This document shows, piece after piece, positions 1-8,944 of a stretch of 64,000 nt of DNA (position 1 is its first letter; each line of letters opens with the position of its first letter). The notes beneath the pieces are model-generated. The model did not search any database, was not told the DNA's origin, and saw only the letters and a program-made list of their open reading frames with translations. The stretch is from Methylobacterium sp. Leaf465 (GTDB taxonomy: Bacteria > Pseudomonadota > Alphaproteobacteria > Rhizobiales > Beijerinckiaceae), in the NCBI RefSeq assembly GCF_001424705.1, contig NZ_LMRA01000001.1, positions 399,608-463,607 on the forward strand. The letters run 5' to 3'. Position numbers and translations under genes: made by a program.

Positions 1-1
1 C

Positions 2-733
2 CTCCTCGGCCTCGGGCTCCTGGGCGGGCTCCAGGGCGCGATCGGCTGGATCATGGTCGCCTCCGGCCTGCAGCCGGGGATGACCGCCGTGGCGCCCCTC
101 AAGCTCGCCCTGCACCTCACCACCGCCAGCCTGATCCTGGCCGGTCTGGTCTGGCTCGCCGCCGGATTGCGGGCGCCGGACGCCGCCGTCGTGGTCGATC
201 CGCCCCGCCTGCGCCGGACGGCCCTGGCCATCATGACCCTCGTCGTCGTGCAGATCTTCCTCGGCGGCCTCGTGGCGGGCTCGAAGGCCGGTCTCCTCTA
301 CAACACATGGCCGACCATGGACGGACACCTCATCCCGCCGGTCGCGGAGCTCTTCGCCGGGACGCCCTGGATCGAGAATTTCGTCGACAACCTCGCCCTG
401 GTGCAGCTGAACCATCGCCTGACCGCCTACCTGCTGCTGGCGGTGGCCCTCGTTCATGCGTTCGACGCCCGCCGGGCGCGCCCGGGCTCGGGCATGGGCC
501 GCCGGGCAACCGGCATCGCCGCCCTCGTCCTCACCCAGGCCGTCCTCGGCATCACCACCCTGCTGCTGGCCGTGCCGCTCTGGGCCGCGCTCGCCCATCA
601 GGTCTTCGCCATGGCGGTGCTGACGATGGCGACGGTCCATGCCCGGCGAGCGGCCCGATCCCGCGTCCCGGCGCCCCTCGGACGCCCGTCGACCCCCTTC
701 GGCTACGAAACGCTCACCGGCAGGACGGCGTGA
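2..733 (+). CDS. ctaA: Heme A synthase (COX15/CtaA), 5'-truncated by window edge
   Basis: This is the C-terminal 243 residues of the integral membrane enzyme that oxidises the C8 methyl of heme O to give heme A for cytochrome aa3 oxidase. The frame is open from base 2, so the gene starts before the window. The GWxMVxSGL block lies at visible residues 15-23. The COX15-type YNTWPxMDG motif and the NHRL histidine follow. Further helix-borne histidines (LALHL, LVHAF, ALAHQV, TVHAR) are candidate heme ligands. About five membrane segments are visible. The family is recognised from several motifs; only the missing N-terminus limits the call. Confidence 0.93.
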   Translation, partial: LLGLGLLGGLQGAIGWIMVASGLQPGMTAVAPLKLALHLTTASLILAGLVWLAAGLRAPDAAVVVDPPRLRRTALAIMTLVVVQIFLGGLVAGSKAGLLYNTWPTMDGHLIPPVAELFAGTPWIENFVDNLALVQLNHRLTAYLLLAVALVHAFDARRARPGSGMGRRATGIAALVLTQAVLGITTLLLAVPLWAALAHQVFAMAVLTMATVHARRAARSRVPAPLGRPSTPFGYETLTGRTA

Positions 734-962
734 CCGGCCGGGCAGCGTGATCGACAGAGCTCCCTGAGCGACACGGTTGCCGGATCGACGCGAGCGCGTG
801 ACGGATGCGGCCGAGGCCCGGCATGTGCGGATCGCCACATCACGACCGCACTGCAACGAACCACTCTGGCCCCCGCACGTTCGACCCCCGTCGGAACGCG
901 GCCGGAGCCCTCGGGCTTTCCCCCCGTCCGACGCCCCTGAACCGCGAGAGGACGATCCCTGC

Positions 963-1187
963 ATGCAGGATACCGAGACCCGGCGCACGCCCGCATCCGA
1001 GCCGACCCCCTCCGAGCCCCGGACGAACTCCGAGCCCCGGACAGCCGCCTCCGCCGGTCAGACCCCATCCCCGGCGAAGCGCCGTCACGGCAAGCAGGCC
1101 TGGTTGGCCCTCGGCCTGACGGGATTGCTCGGCGCCGTCTGGGCCGTCGCCATCGCGAACCGCTATCCCAACATCCTTCCGGGCTAG
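963..1187 (+). CDS. Small single-pass membrane protein, unknown function
   Basis: This encodes 74 residues. The first 45 are hydrophilic and rich in Pro, Ser, Thr and Glu. A short basic stretch (KRRHGK) follows, then one hydrophobic helix (about residues 48-66, WLALGLTGLLGAVWAVAIAN), suggesting a cytoplasmic tail and a C-terminal membrane anchor. The ATG was chosen over a longer upstream frame because the upstream part has no protein-like character. It lies 230 bp after ctaA on the same strand. I do not recognise the family. Biased composition makes it a moderate-confidence gene. Confidence 0.5.
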   Translation: MQDTETRRTPASEPTPSEPRTNSEPRTAASAGQTPSPAKRRHGKQAWLALGLTGLLGAVWAVAIANRYPNILPG

Positions 1188-1239
1188 TCCTCGCCCGAAG
1201 AGATTCCTGTTGATCGCTCCAACTCGGTAGTTGTCGCGG

Positions 1240-1265
1240 GGAACGCGGCAACAGGTTCAAGCGTA
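1240..1265 (+). promoter_or_regulatory. EcfG-like promoter candidate before hemolysin III gene
   Basis: GGAAC (1240-1244) is followed after 17 nt by CGTA (1262-1265). The general-stress sigma factor EcfG of alphaproteobacteria reads GGAAC-N16/17-CGTT, so this is one mismatch away. The start codon of the next gene is 28 bp downstream, with a GGAGG ribosome site between them. This is a positional inference only. Confidence 0.3.
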
Positions 1266-1293
1266 GCCTCAACGGATATACCGGAGGTCGGCG

Positions 1294-1974
1294 ATGCTTT
1301 TAGCGGACGACGGACGCCCAACGGGAGTGACCTGGAACTATACCCGGAAAGAAATCCTGGCGGATGGCGCCGTCCACGTCGTGGGCGTCGCCCTCGGCGT
1401 CGCGGGTGCCATCGCCATCGTGGTGATCGCCGCCCTCTCGCCGCTCTCGCTCCTCGAGCGTGCCGGGGTCACGATCTACGCGGCCGGCCTCGTCTCGATG
1501 CTCGGCGTCTCGGCCACCTACAACATGTGGCCGGTGTCCCGCCGGAAATGGCTGCTGCGGCGCGCCGACCACGCCCTGATCTACCTGATGATCGCCGGAA
1601 CCTACACGCCCCTGGTCGCCCTGGTGGGCGACGGATTGCCGGCGTGGAGCCTTCTCGGCACGGTCTGGCTGGTGGCGGCGATCGGCATCGCCCTGAAGCT
1701 GCTCCTGCCCGGGCGCTACGACCGGGTTTCGATCGGGCTCTACCTCACCCTCGGGTGGAGCGGGGTCGTCGCCTACGACGCGGTAATCGGCCGACTCGGC
1801 AGCGATGCCCTCTGGATGCTCGCGCTGGGCGGCGTCCTCTACTCCCTCGGGGTCGTCTTCCACGTCTGGCGCAGCCTGCCGTACCAGAACGCGATCTGGC
1901 ACGCCTTCGTCCTCGCCGCGACGGCCTGCCATTACGGGACCGTGATGGCGACCGTGATGGGCGCCGGCGCCTGA
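1294..1974 (+). CDS. Hemolysin III / PAQR-family seven-helix membrane protein
   Basis: This 226-aa protein has about seven hydrophobic helices. It carries the family marks: a first-helix E-x7-H (E20, H28), DHALIYLMIAGTYTP in the middle and NAIWHAFVLAATACHY near the C-terminus. The conserved His and Asp residues form the metal site seen in PAQR proteins. Bacterial members (YqfA/TrhA type) are linked to membrane fluidity and lipid homeostasis; haemolysis is not a safe inference. The start is supported by GGAGG about 7 bp before the ATG. The gene appears monocistronic, with a possible stress promoter upstream. Confidence 0.88.
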   Translation: MLLADDGRPTGVTWNYTRKEILADGAVHVVGVALGVAGAIAIVVIAALSPLSLLERAGVTIYAAGLVSMLGVSATYNMWPVSRRKWLLRRADHALIYLMIAGTYTPLVALVGDGLPAWSLLGTVWLVAAIGIALKLLLPGRYDRVSIGLYLTLGWSGVVAYDAVIGRLGSDALWMLALGGVLYSLGVVFHVWRSLPYQNAIWHAFVLAATACHYGTVMATVMGAGA

Positions 1975-2050
1975 GGGGCGACCGGGCCCGACGCCGGGAC
2001 GCCGTGCTCGGAGTCGGTCAGAGGTTCGAGGCCGGGAACGACTCTTGGCG

Positions 2051-2920
2051 CTACTTGCCCGTGCAGAGTCCGCGATCGGCAAGGTTGCGGTGCTCGCGCG
2101 GATCGCAATCCGTCGACAGGAACGAGGCCCACTCGGCGGGGGTGCCGTAGAAGGCGTTGCGGTCGACGTCGCCGCGCACGCCCGGAACCCGCCCGGTCGA
2201 GGTGAACTGCCACAGCATCCACTTGCGCTTGACGTAGCGCTGCTCCGGCTCGGCGGCCGTGGAGCGGACCCAGTGCGGGTAGTCCGGCAGCTCGTCCTCG
2301 AGCACGTCCTTGTGGAAGGTGATGTCCGTGTAGATGATCGGTCGCTTGCCGGTGTAGCGCTCCATCTCGTCGAGCATGTAGCGGATCATCGACAGGGCCT
2401 GGGCCTTGGGCAGCTTCTTCGGGCAGAGCTGCGAATGGCCGTTCCACTCCACGTCGAGGACGGGGGGGAGGGCGGTCGGGTCGTTGGGGACGTTCTTCTT
2501 GAACCAGGCCATCTGGTCCTGGGCCGAGCGGCACCAGAAGACGAAATGGTAGGCGCCCCGCGGCACGCCGGCCTGCGCGGCCCCGTCCCAGTTCGTCCGG
2601 AAGCGCTCGTCCACGTGGTCGCCGCCCTCCGTCGCCTTGATGAAGGCGAACTGGGTGCCGGCCGCACGCACCGACATCCAGTCGACGGGACCCTGCCACT
2701 TCGAGATGTCGATGCCCTGGACCGGGTGCTGCTTGGCCCGCGCGACGCCGGGATGAGGCTTGGCATCGCCCTTGGTCGGATAGAAATCCGTGGTTCCCGA
2801 GCAGGCCGCGAGGGCGGACAGCACGGCGACCGCCGCGCCGCGCCGCAATCCGGCGCGCAAGGCGGTCAGCGGCGCACGCTGGTTCTGACGTGCCGGGGCA
2901 GTCCCGTTCCACAGCCGCAT
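2051..2920 (-). CDS. Glycoside hydrolase family 25 lysozyme-like lipoprotein
   Basis: This 289-aa secreted muramidase is predicted to cleave the MurNAc-GlcNAc bond of peptidoglycan. The N-terminus has an arginine-rich region, a hydrophobic segment and LAAC with Cys40 as a possible lipobox. The GH25 domain begins at GIDISKWQG (about residue 69) and includes FIKATEGGDHVD, GAYHFVFW and PPVLDVEWNG, which supplies the acidic catalytic residues. Later IIYTDITFH and WQFTSTGRVPG fit the fold. The ATG at 2920 was preferred to an in-frame GTG five codons upstream. The gene converges with the hemolysin III gene, leaving 76 bp between them. Confidence 0.87.
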   Translation of the reverse strand: MRLWNGTAPARQNQRAPLTALRAGLRRGAAVAVLSALAACSGTTDFYPTKGDAKPHPGVARAKQHPVQGIDISKWQGPVDWMSVRAAGTQFAFIKATEGGDHVDERFRTNWDGAAQAGVPRGAYHFVFWCRSAQDQMAWFKKNVPNDPTALPPVLDVEWNGHSQLCPKKLPKAQALSMIRYMLDEMERYTGKRPIIYTDITFHKDVLEDELPDYPHWVRSTAAEPEQRYVKRKWMLWQFTSTGRVPGVRGDVDRNAFYGTPAEWASFLSTDCDPREHRNLADRGLCTGK

Positions 2921-3126
2921 CGTTGCCCGACCCACCAGCTTCTACGCGCTACCAATGGCTAAGGGATGACCCGGGCGCGGTTAACAGACCTTTGACGGCA
3001 ATGCGGCGGATTTCCGGAAGCCGTGTCGAGCGAGCCACATAGGCGGTCGGCATCCACCCTGGCCCCCACGGGCACCACCCCCTAAGTGCAGGCCGTGCCT
3101 GCGGGTTTGGGACACAGGAGGGTGCC

Positions 3127-3567
3127 GTGAAGGTTCTGTTCACCATCGGGTACGAAGGTCTCGATTCCGAGCGCCTGATCGCGGCTCTGAAGGACGCAGA
3201 GGTGGGAACCCTGGCGGATGTCCGCGCCGTGGCGAATTCCCGCAAGCGCGGCTTCTCCAAGACCGCCCTGCGCACCAGCCTGGAGGAGTCCGGCATCGGC
3301 TACGCCCATGCCCGCAGCCTCGGCACGCCGAAAGCCGGCCGACAGGCGGCCCGCGCCGACGATGCCGCGCTGATGCGGCGCATCTATTGCGAGGAGGTGC
3401 TCGACACCGCCGATGGCGGCCTCGCCCTCGACGAACTCTGTGCCCTGGCCGACCGCACGCCGATCTGTCTGCTCTGCTTCGAGCGCGAGCCGGCGCGCTG
3501 CCATCGCCGCGTCCTCGCCGAGCGGATGCAGGCGCGGGGCTTCACGACGGTGGACCTGTTCGGGTGA
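3127..3567 (+). CDS. DUF488 family protein
   Basis: This 146-aa soluble protein matches the DUF488 family. Marks are the N-terminal TIGYEGLDSERLIAAL, then LADVRAVANSRKRGFSK, then a C-terminal LLCFEREPARCHRR with the conserved Cys/His. The family has no settled function; the CFE-x-CHR motif suggests metal binding. The start is a GTG with a strong AGGAGGG site 5 bp upstream. Divergent from the GH25 gene and followed by luxR after 96 bp. No operon link is evident. Confidence 0.85.
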   Translation: MKVLFTIGYEGLDSERLIAALKDAEVGTLADVRAVANSRKRGFSKTALRTSLEESGIGYAHARSLGTPKAGRQAARADDAALMRRIYCEEVLDTADGGLALDELCALADRTPICLLCFEREPARCHRRVLAERMQARGFTTVDLFG

Positions 3568-3604
3568 CGCCCGCTGCCCTCGCCACACGTAGGCCATCGG
3601 CGCG

Positions 3605-3641
3605 TTGACAATCTAGAGTTATCCGGTTTTCACTCAACCGG
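3605..3641 (+). promoter_or_regulatory. Possible luxR promoter and inverted repeat
   Basis: A consensus TTGACA -35 box lies at 3605-3610. It is followed by an inverted repeat with arms CCGGTT (3623-3628) and AACCGG (3636-3641). No good -10 hexamer is seen at 16-18 bp spacing. The repeat would overlap the transcription start region, so it could be an operator. Weak evidence. Confidence 0.25.
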
Positions 3642-3663
3642 GGGTGACGATGCCGGATTTGCA

Positions 3664-4398
3664 ATGACGCGCAAGGCGCTGGATCAGACGTTGGGCTTCC
3701 TCCGGGCCCTCGACCGGACCGCGAGCACCGACGATGTGGGGCGCCTGCTGGTGACGGAATTCGCGGCGCACGGCGTGTCCCATGCCATGGCGGGGACCAT
3801 TCCCCGCAAGGGGACGCCGGCGCGGCAGCAGCACGGACACATCCTGGTCAACACCTTCCCGGAGGAATGGGGCCGGCGCTACCTGGCGCGCGGCTACGCC
3901 TTCCACGACCCCACGGTCCGTCACCTCGCCCACAGCACGGCGCCCTTCGCCTGGAGCGAGCTGGGCGAGCGGTTCGGCGATGATGCCGGCGCCCGCCGGG
4001 TGATGGCGGAGGCGGGCGAGTTCCGCCTCCGCGACGGGATCACGGTCCCGCTGATGACCCTCGACGGCGACATGGCGGGTTTCAGCCTCTCGGGCGAGCG
4101 CCTCGGGCTGAATCCCGGCGACCGGCCGATGCTCCACCTCATCGCCACCTACGCGTTCGGCCATCTCCTGCGCCTGCGCGGCCCGGCGGGGGCGGCGCGG
4201 GCCGCCCGGCTCGCGCCGCGGGAGCGCGAGGCCCTGCAATGGGCGGCGGAGGGCAAGACCGACTGGGAGATCGGCGAGGTCATGGGCATCTCGACCCACG
4301 GGGTCGACTTCCACCTGCGCTCGGCCCGGACGAAGCTCGGCACCACCAACCGGACCCAGGCGGTCGCGGTGGCGTTGCGGCGTGGACTGATCACCTGA
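3664..4398 (+). CDS. LuxR-type quorum-sensing regulator
   Basis: This 244-aa cytoplasmic regulator has an N-terminal acyl-homoserine-lactone domain and a C-terminal helix-turn-helix. The ligand domain keeps the diagnostic residues: W-x3-Y in EEWGRRY, Asp-Pro in FHDPTV, Trp in FAWSEL and Gly in RDGITVPL. The HTH is LAPREREALQWAAEGKTDWE followed by IGEVMGISTHGVDFHLRSAR, with the usual Thr-Asn-Arg end region. It stands 149 bp upstream of the luxI gene on the same strand, and a 20-bp lux-type box lies between them. It is therefore the likely activator, or repressor, of that synthase. The ATG at 3664 has only a weak ribosome site. The signal it binds cannot be read from the sequence. Confidence 0.92.
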   Translation: MTRKALDQTLGFLRALDRTASTDDVGRLLVTEFAAHGVSHAMAGTIPRKGTPARQQHGHILVNTFPEEWGRRYLARGYAFHDPTVRHLAHSTAPFAWSELGERFGDDAGARRVMAEAGEFRLRDGITVPLMTLDGDMAGFSLSGERLGLNPGDRPMLHLIATYAFGHLLRLRGPAGAARAARLAPREREALQWAAEGKTDWEIGEVMGISTHGVDFHLRSARTKLGTTNRTQAVAVALRRGLIT

Positions 4399-4476
4399 CG
4401 CGGCCCCCTCGCGGGGGCCATCGCGACCACCCGCGCAGGGTCCGCCGGCGTCGATCCCGCACGCCTCGCGGCGTCG

Positions 4477-4496
4477 ACCTACGGGTTCCCGTAGGT
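4477..4496 (+). promoter_or_regulatory. Lux box (LuxR operator) upstream of luxI
   Basis: The sequence ACCTACGGGTTCCCGTAGGT has 9-bp perfect inverted arms around a central TT. Its 20-bp size and symmetry are those of LuxR-family operators. It sits between luxR and luxI, ending 51 bp before the luxI start codon, a position suited to activation of luxI. Binding is inferred from position and form. Confidence 0.75.
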
Positions 4497-4547
4497 TTGT
4501 GACGGTCCCGATCATGTCAGAACCGGCCTCGGAACGGAGGTTTCGAC

Positions 4548-5171
4548 ATGATTCAGATCGTGACACCCGCGAATGAATACTGCTTCCGCGAAGAAATGGA
4601 ACAGGTCTGGCGCCTGAGGCACGCGATCTTCGTCGAGGAGAAGCGTTGGCTCGACCTCGCTCGTCCCGATGGGCGCGAGATCGACCAGTTCGACACGGCC
4701 CACGCGATGCACTTCCTTGCCATCGAGGCGGGGCGGGTCATCGGCTACAGCCGGCTCCTGCCGACGACCCGGCCACACCTCCTCTCCGACGTGCTGCCGC
4801 AGCTCTGCGAGGTGGCGCTGCCCTGCGGCCACGACACCTGGGAATGGACGCGCCAGGCCGTCGCCCGGTCCCATCGCGGACGGGGCAAGGCGGTGAATCC
4901 GGTCTCGCTCAGCCTGCTCTCCGGCATCGTCGAGTGGGGCCTCGCCAACGGCGTGCGCCAGCTCGTGCTGCAAATGCCGACCCTCTACCTGCTGCACGTG
5001 GTGCAGCTCCACTTCCGGGCCCGGCCGCTGGGCCTGCCGCAATCGATCAGCGGCGAGGACATCATCGCGGCCACCGCGGAATTCGACGAGCGGACGCTGG
5101 CACGCCTGCGCGCCCTCACGGGGCGGACGGACTCCGTCCTCGCTCCGACCTACCCCTACCTCGCCGCCTGA
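4548..5171 (+). CDS. LuxI-type acyl-homoserine-lactone synthase
   Basis: This 207-aa enzyme makes an acyl-homoserine lactone from S-adenosylmethionine and an acyl donor. All invariant positions are visible. Arg, Phe and Trp appear in VWRLRHAIFVEEKRW. Glu-x-Asp-x2-Asp appears in REIDQFD. Arg appears in GYSRLLP, and Glu and Arg in TWEWTRQAV. Length is normal for the family. A GGAGG sequence 7 bp upstream supports the ATG. The neighbouring luxR gene and lux box suggest positive autoregulation. Methylobacterium synthases can make long unsaturated acyl chains, but the chain length here cannot be predicted. Confidence 0.93.
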   Translation: MIQIVTPANEYCFREEMEQVWRLRHAIFVEEKRWLDLARPDGREIDQFDTAHAMHFLAIEAGRVIGYSRLLPTTRPHLLSDVLPQLCEVALPCGHDTWEWTRQAVARSHRGRGKAVNPVSLSLLSGIVEWGLANGVRQLVLQMPTLYLLHVVQLHFRARPLGLPQSISGEDIIAATAEFDERTLARLRALTGRTDSVLAPTYPYLAA

Positions 5172-5194
5172 CGCGCGGCCGCAAAGGACCTGCC

Positions 5195-5392
5195 ATGCTC
5201 ACCCTGATCCAGCCACCGAAGGGCGAGGCCTTCGACGTCCTTGCCGCCCACTGCATCGCGGCGCGGGCCGTCATCGCGGAGGCCGGGACGCCGGTGATGC
5301 GGCGGTTGATCGATCTTCTGCTGTTCGAGATCGCCGTCGCCATGGCGGATCCATCGGACAATCCGGCCCTCGTCCCGGAGCCGGTCGCCTGA
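5195..5392 (+). CDS. 65-aa protein encoded directly after luxI, unknown
   Basis: This small ORF starts 23 bp after the luxI stop and is preceded by AAAGGA (5183-5188), 6 bp before the ATG. The product is soluble and mostly helical in appearance, with FDVLAAHCIAARAVIAEAG and VMRRLIDLLLFEIAVAMA as amphipathic stretches. The C-terminus is Pro/acidic. Spacing and strand imply co-transcription with luxI. Small proteins encoded after luxI genes in rhizobia (for example CinS) can modulate quorum sensing, but no sequence kinship is claimed. Coding status rests on the ribosome site and position. Confidence 0.6.
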   Translation: MLTLIQPPKGEAFDVLAAHCIAARAVIAEAGTPVMRRLIDLLLFEIAVAMADPSDNPALVPEPVA

Positions 5393-5421
5393 GGGCGAAC
5401 GGGCGGACCGGCGCCGGAGAC

Positions 5422-6357
<936 letters not shown>

Positions 6358-6532
6358 CCCTTTGCGGCCGCCGATCTGTCGCTTTGAAACAACAGATGAT
6401 GCCAATGTATCACATCTTGCGCATGATCACGTTGCCGGGATGCGCGCTCGGCTCGGGTTGTGCAAGACCTGTCCGAACACGAATCGATCAGACCGCGCCC
6501 GGTGACCGGCGGGTCGAGACAGGCCCTCATCC

Positions 6533-7156
6533 ATGCGCGCGCCCGCCCTTCTCCTCCTGATCGGTACGCTGCTGCCGCTCGGCGCCTGCAACACCCAGAC
6601 CAATCCGGGGGCGACCGGACCGCTCGCCGCGGCGCCCGCCCCCCTGAGCGGGCCGGAGCGCGACAAGGCCTGGATGAAACTCGCGCCGAGCGCCCCCATC
6701 GATCCGAAGATCGCCCGTGCCACCGTGGACTACCCGACGCGGGAAGCGCCCGGAACCGTCATCGTGGTCACCAAGGAGCGGCGGCTCTACTATGTGCTGC
6801 CCGACGGCAAGGCCGTGCGCTATCCCGTGGCCGTGGGCCATGCCGGCATGGCTTGGGCCGGGACGGCGGAGGTCGACCGCAAGGGCGAATGGCCGGACTG
6901 GAACCCGCCGCCGGAGATGCTGGCCCGCCGGCCCGACCTGCCGAAGCGCCTGGAAGGTGGCCCCACGAGCCCGATCGGGGCCCGCGCCCTCTATCTCGCG
7001 GAGGGCAAGAAGGACACGCTGTTCCGCATCCACGGCACCAACGAGCCGGAGAAGATCGGTCAGGCGGTCTCTTCGGGCTGCATCCGCATGCGCAACGACG
7101 ACGTGGTCGACCTCTACGACCGGGTGCCGATCGGCGCGAAGGTGGTGGTGCGCTGA
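6533..7156 (+). CDS. L,D-transpeptidase (YkuD domain) lipoprotein
   Basis: This 207-aa envelope enzyme forms 3-3 peptidoglycan cross-links or attaches proteins to the wall. The N-terminus is a lipoprotein signal with LGAC and Cys19. The YkuD domain begins near GTVIVVTKERRLYYVLPDG. The catalytic block HGTNEPEKIG followed by SSGCIRMRNDDV holds the nucleophile Cys with its His and Arg partners. Residues VGHAGMAWAGTAEV and PGGP-like GGPTSPIGARAL fit the substrate loop. It is a stand-alone gene divergent from the deacetylase gene. Confidence 0.92.
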   Translation: MRAPALLLLIGTLLPLGACNTQTNPGATGPLAAAPAPLSGPERDKAWMKLAPSAPIDPKIARATVDYPTREAPGTVIVVTKERRLYYVLPDGKAVRYPVAVGHAGMAWAGTAEVDRKGEWPDWNPPPEMLARRPDLPKRLEGGPTSPIGARALYLAEGKKDTLFRIHGTNEPEKIGQAVSSGCIRMRNDDVVDLYDRVPIGAKVVVR

Positions 7157-7669
7157 CACTTAACCAAGCGCGGGTGGTTTGTCGGTCGCGGCGGGTCGTT
7201 CGTCGGCACCAGCCCCCAGGCGCATCCCGCGGTGACGCCCGGCGGGACGGTGGGCCGGCGGAACGCCGACCGCCTCGCGCGGGGATTCGCCGTCACGAAC
7301 CGGGCGGATGGAGCCGCCGACGGCCGATCCCGACGTGACGATGAGCGCGTTCGCCTGCGCCGCGAGAACCGGCAGGCACAACGGGAGCGCGACGTCGTCG
7401 CGCCCGAGACGGCCGTTCCGGGCGAGGTCATGGCGCCGGGACGGCCGATGCCCGGGCACCCCGCCGCACGTCCCGGCACGAAGGCGCGCCCCCCGAAACG
7501 CTCACGAACACCTGGCGTGCCCGGTGACCCTCGCGTGTGCCGAGCCCTGCCTGCAAGGCAGGCGCGGGGCGAGCGGGGATGGCGAGGCGGGCAGGATCAT
7601 CGGAGCGCCCGCCGCCTCTGGGGCACCGGACGCCCCCCGGTCGACGCGCCGGGCGCCGAGCAACCCGCC
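7157..7669 (+). other. Gene-free stretch, 513 bp
   Basis: I find no reading frame here that looks like a protein on either strand; the long open frames are products of high GC and have repetitive Arg/Pro-rich translations. The region lies between the L,D-transpeptidase gene and a decayed AraC gene, so it may be eroded coding sequence. No tRNA, terminator or repeat was seen. Confidence 0.5.
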
Positions 7670-8227
7670 GTGAGCCACGCCGTCTTCGCCCCGGATGCGC
7701 CGGACCGCTTCGCGGCCTACCACGACCTCTACGCGATCGGCTCGACGGTCTCGCGGATCGGCGACCGCCTCCAGGCCGCCGTGAGGGGGCGCCGCGCCGC
7801 CAGATTGCTCCTGCGTGACCGGCAGATCGCCGGCGCCGTCCACCAGCGCGAGGCGGCGCGCATCTGGGGCGGCGGGACCTCGACATGCGCGCGGTCGCCT
7901 CCGGCTCCGGCCTGTCCCGCAGCGCCCTCTACCGGGCCTTCGTCCCGATCGGCAGGGTCGGGCACGAGATCCTGCGCCGCCGCGTGGACCGCCTGCGCTC
8001 GGCCATCTTCCGCAGCGGCAGGGACGTGCGGATTTCGAATCTGGTCTGGACCCTCGGGTTCGCTACGCCGAGTCATGCCGCGCGGGCCTTCAAGGGCACC
8101 CACGGCCTCGCGCCGGGCAAATCCGCGCGGAAGTCCGGGCCCCGGAGGGGCGCCTCTCGAGGACCTCGAACCCGATCATCTGCGGGGCTGGATCCGGGGC
8201 CTGAGCGGATCGTCCCGGCTCTCCTGA
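7670..8227 (+). pseudogene. Decayed AraC-family transcriptional regulator
   Basis: Two pieces of one AraC-type regulator sit in different frames. From a GTG at 7670, the first frame reads APDRFAAYHDLYAIGS and RLLLRDRQIAGAVHQREAAR, which looks like the N-terminus of an AraC-type regulator. From about 7858 a second frame gives HLGRRDLDMRAVASGSGLSR then SALYRAF and LVWTLGFATPSHAARAFKG, a clear AraC helix-turn-helix. Only about 190 bp separate start and HTH, so the sensory core is deleted. The tail DLEPDHLRGWIRGL returns to the first frame, implying a second shift near 8110-8150. It is not expected to give a working regulator. Confidence 0.72.
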
Positions 8228-8310
8228 GCGGTCCGGTCGGCGCCAGATAGACCTGGCCTCCCGCGACGGCGCCGATTAACAACGCGACCGCACGAGGGAG
8301 AGCCAGACCG

Positions 8311-8733
8311 ATGCAGAGTTTCGTCCGCGCCAAATTGCACGGCCTCCGGGTGACCGGTGCCGACCTGAACTATCACGGCTCGATCACCCTCGACGCGGAC
8401 TTCTGCCGGGAGGTCGGCCTCGATCCCCTCGAATTCGTCGAGATCTGGAACAAGATGTCGGGCGCCCGGATCAGCACCTACGTGCTCTACGGCGCGGCGG
8501 GATCGCGCTGCTGCATCCTGAACGGGGCCGCTGCCCGCACCTGCCAGGTCGGCGACGAGGTCATCATCGCCTCCGCGACCTACGGCTCCATCGAGGACGT
8601 GATCGCGCGCAAGCCGAAGGTGCTGATCTTCGGCCCGGACAACACGATCAGCGACCGGGTAACCTACGACGTCTTCCGCGACGCCGAGGGACGCCTCGAC
8701 ATGCGCATCCTCGGGCCCGGCATCGCGGGCTGA
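8311..8733 (+). CDS. panD: Aspartate 1-decarboxylase
   Basis: This 140-aa pyruvoyl enzyme converts L-aspartate to beta-alanine for pantothenate and coenzyme A. The self-cleavage site Gly-Ser is in YHGSITLD at residues 24-25. The family motifs FVEIWNKMSGARISTYV, LNGAAARTCQVGDEVII and Tyr58-region residues are present. Length is slightly above the usual 126 because of a C-terminal extension. It stands alone, with an ATG preceded by GGGAGAG about 8 bp upstream. No regulatory element was seen. Confidence 0.95.
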   Translation: MQSFVRAKLHGLRVTGADLNYHGSITLDADFCREVGLDPLEFVEIWNKMSGARISTYVLYGAAGSRCCILNGAAARTCQVGDEVIIASATYGSIEDVIARKPKVLIFGPDNTISDRVTYDVFRDAEGRLDMRILGPGIAG

Positions 8734-8944
8734 CGGGGCGCTCGCTCCGCCCGCGGCCCTCGGAGCGGGGAGGGTGCGCCGGCTCCGGAGCGTCAGGATT
8801 TCGAAAGGCTCATTCGTGAGCAGGCTTTAACCTGAACAGTGATTCAGATTTGCCCGTTAACCGCTTGAACGATGCCGTCCTGCATAGTCGAACCATCGAC
8901 AGGGACACAGACCGGCCAAGATAAAGCCGGGGAGGCATCAAGAG

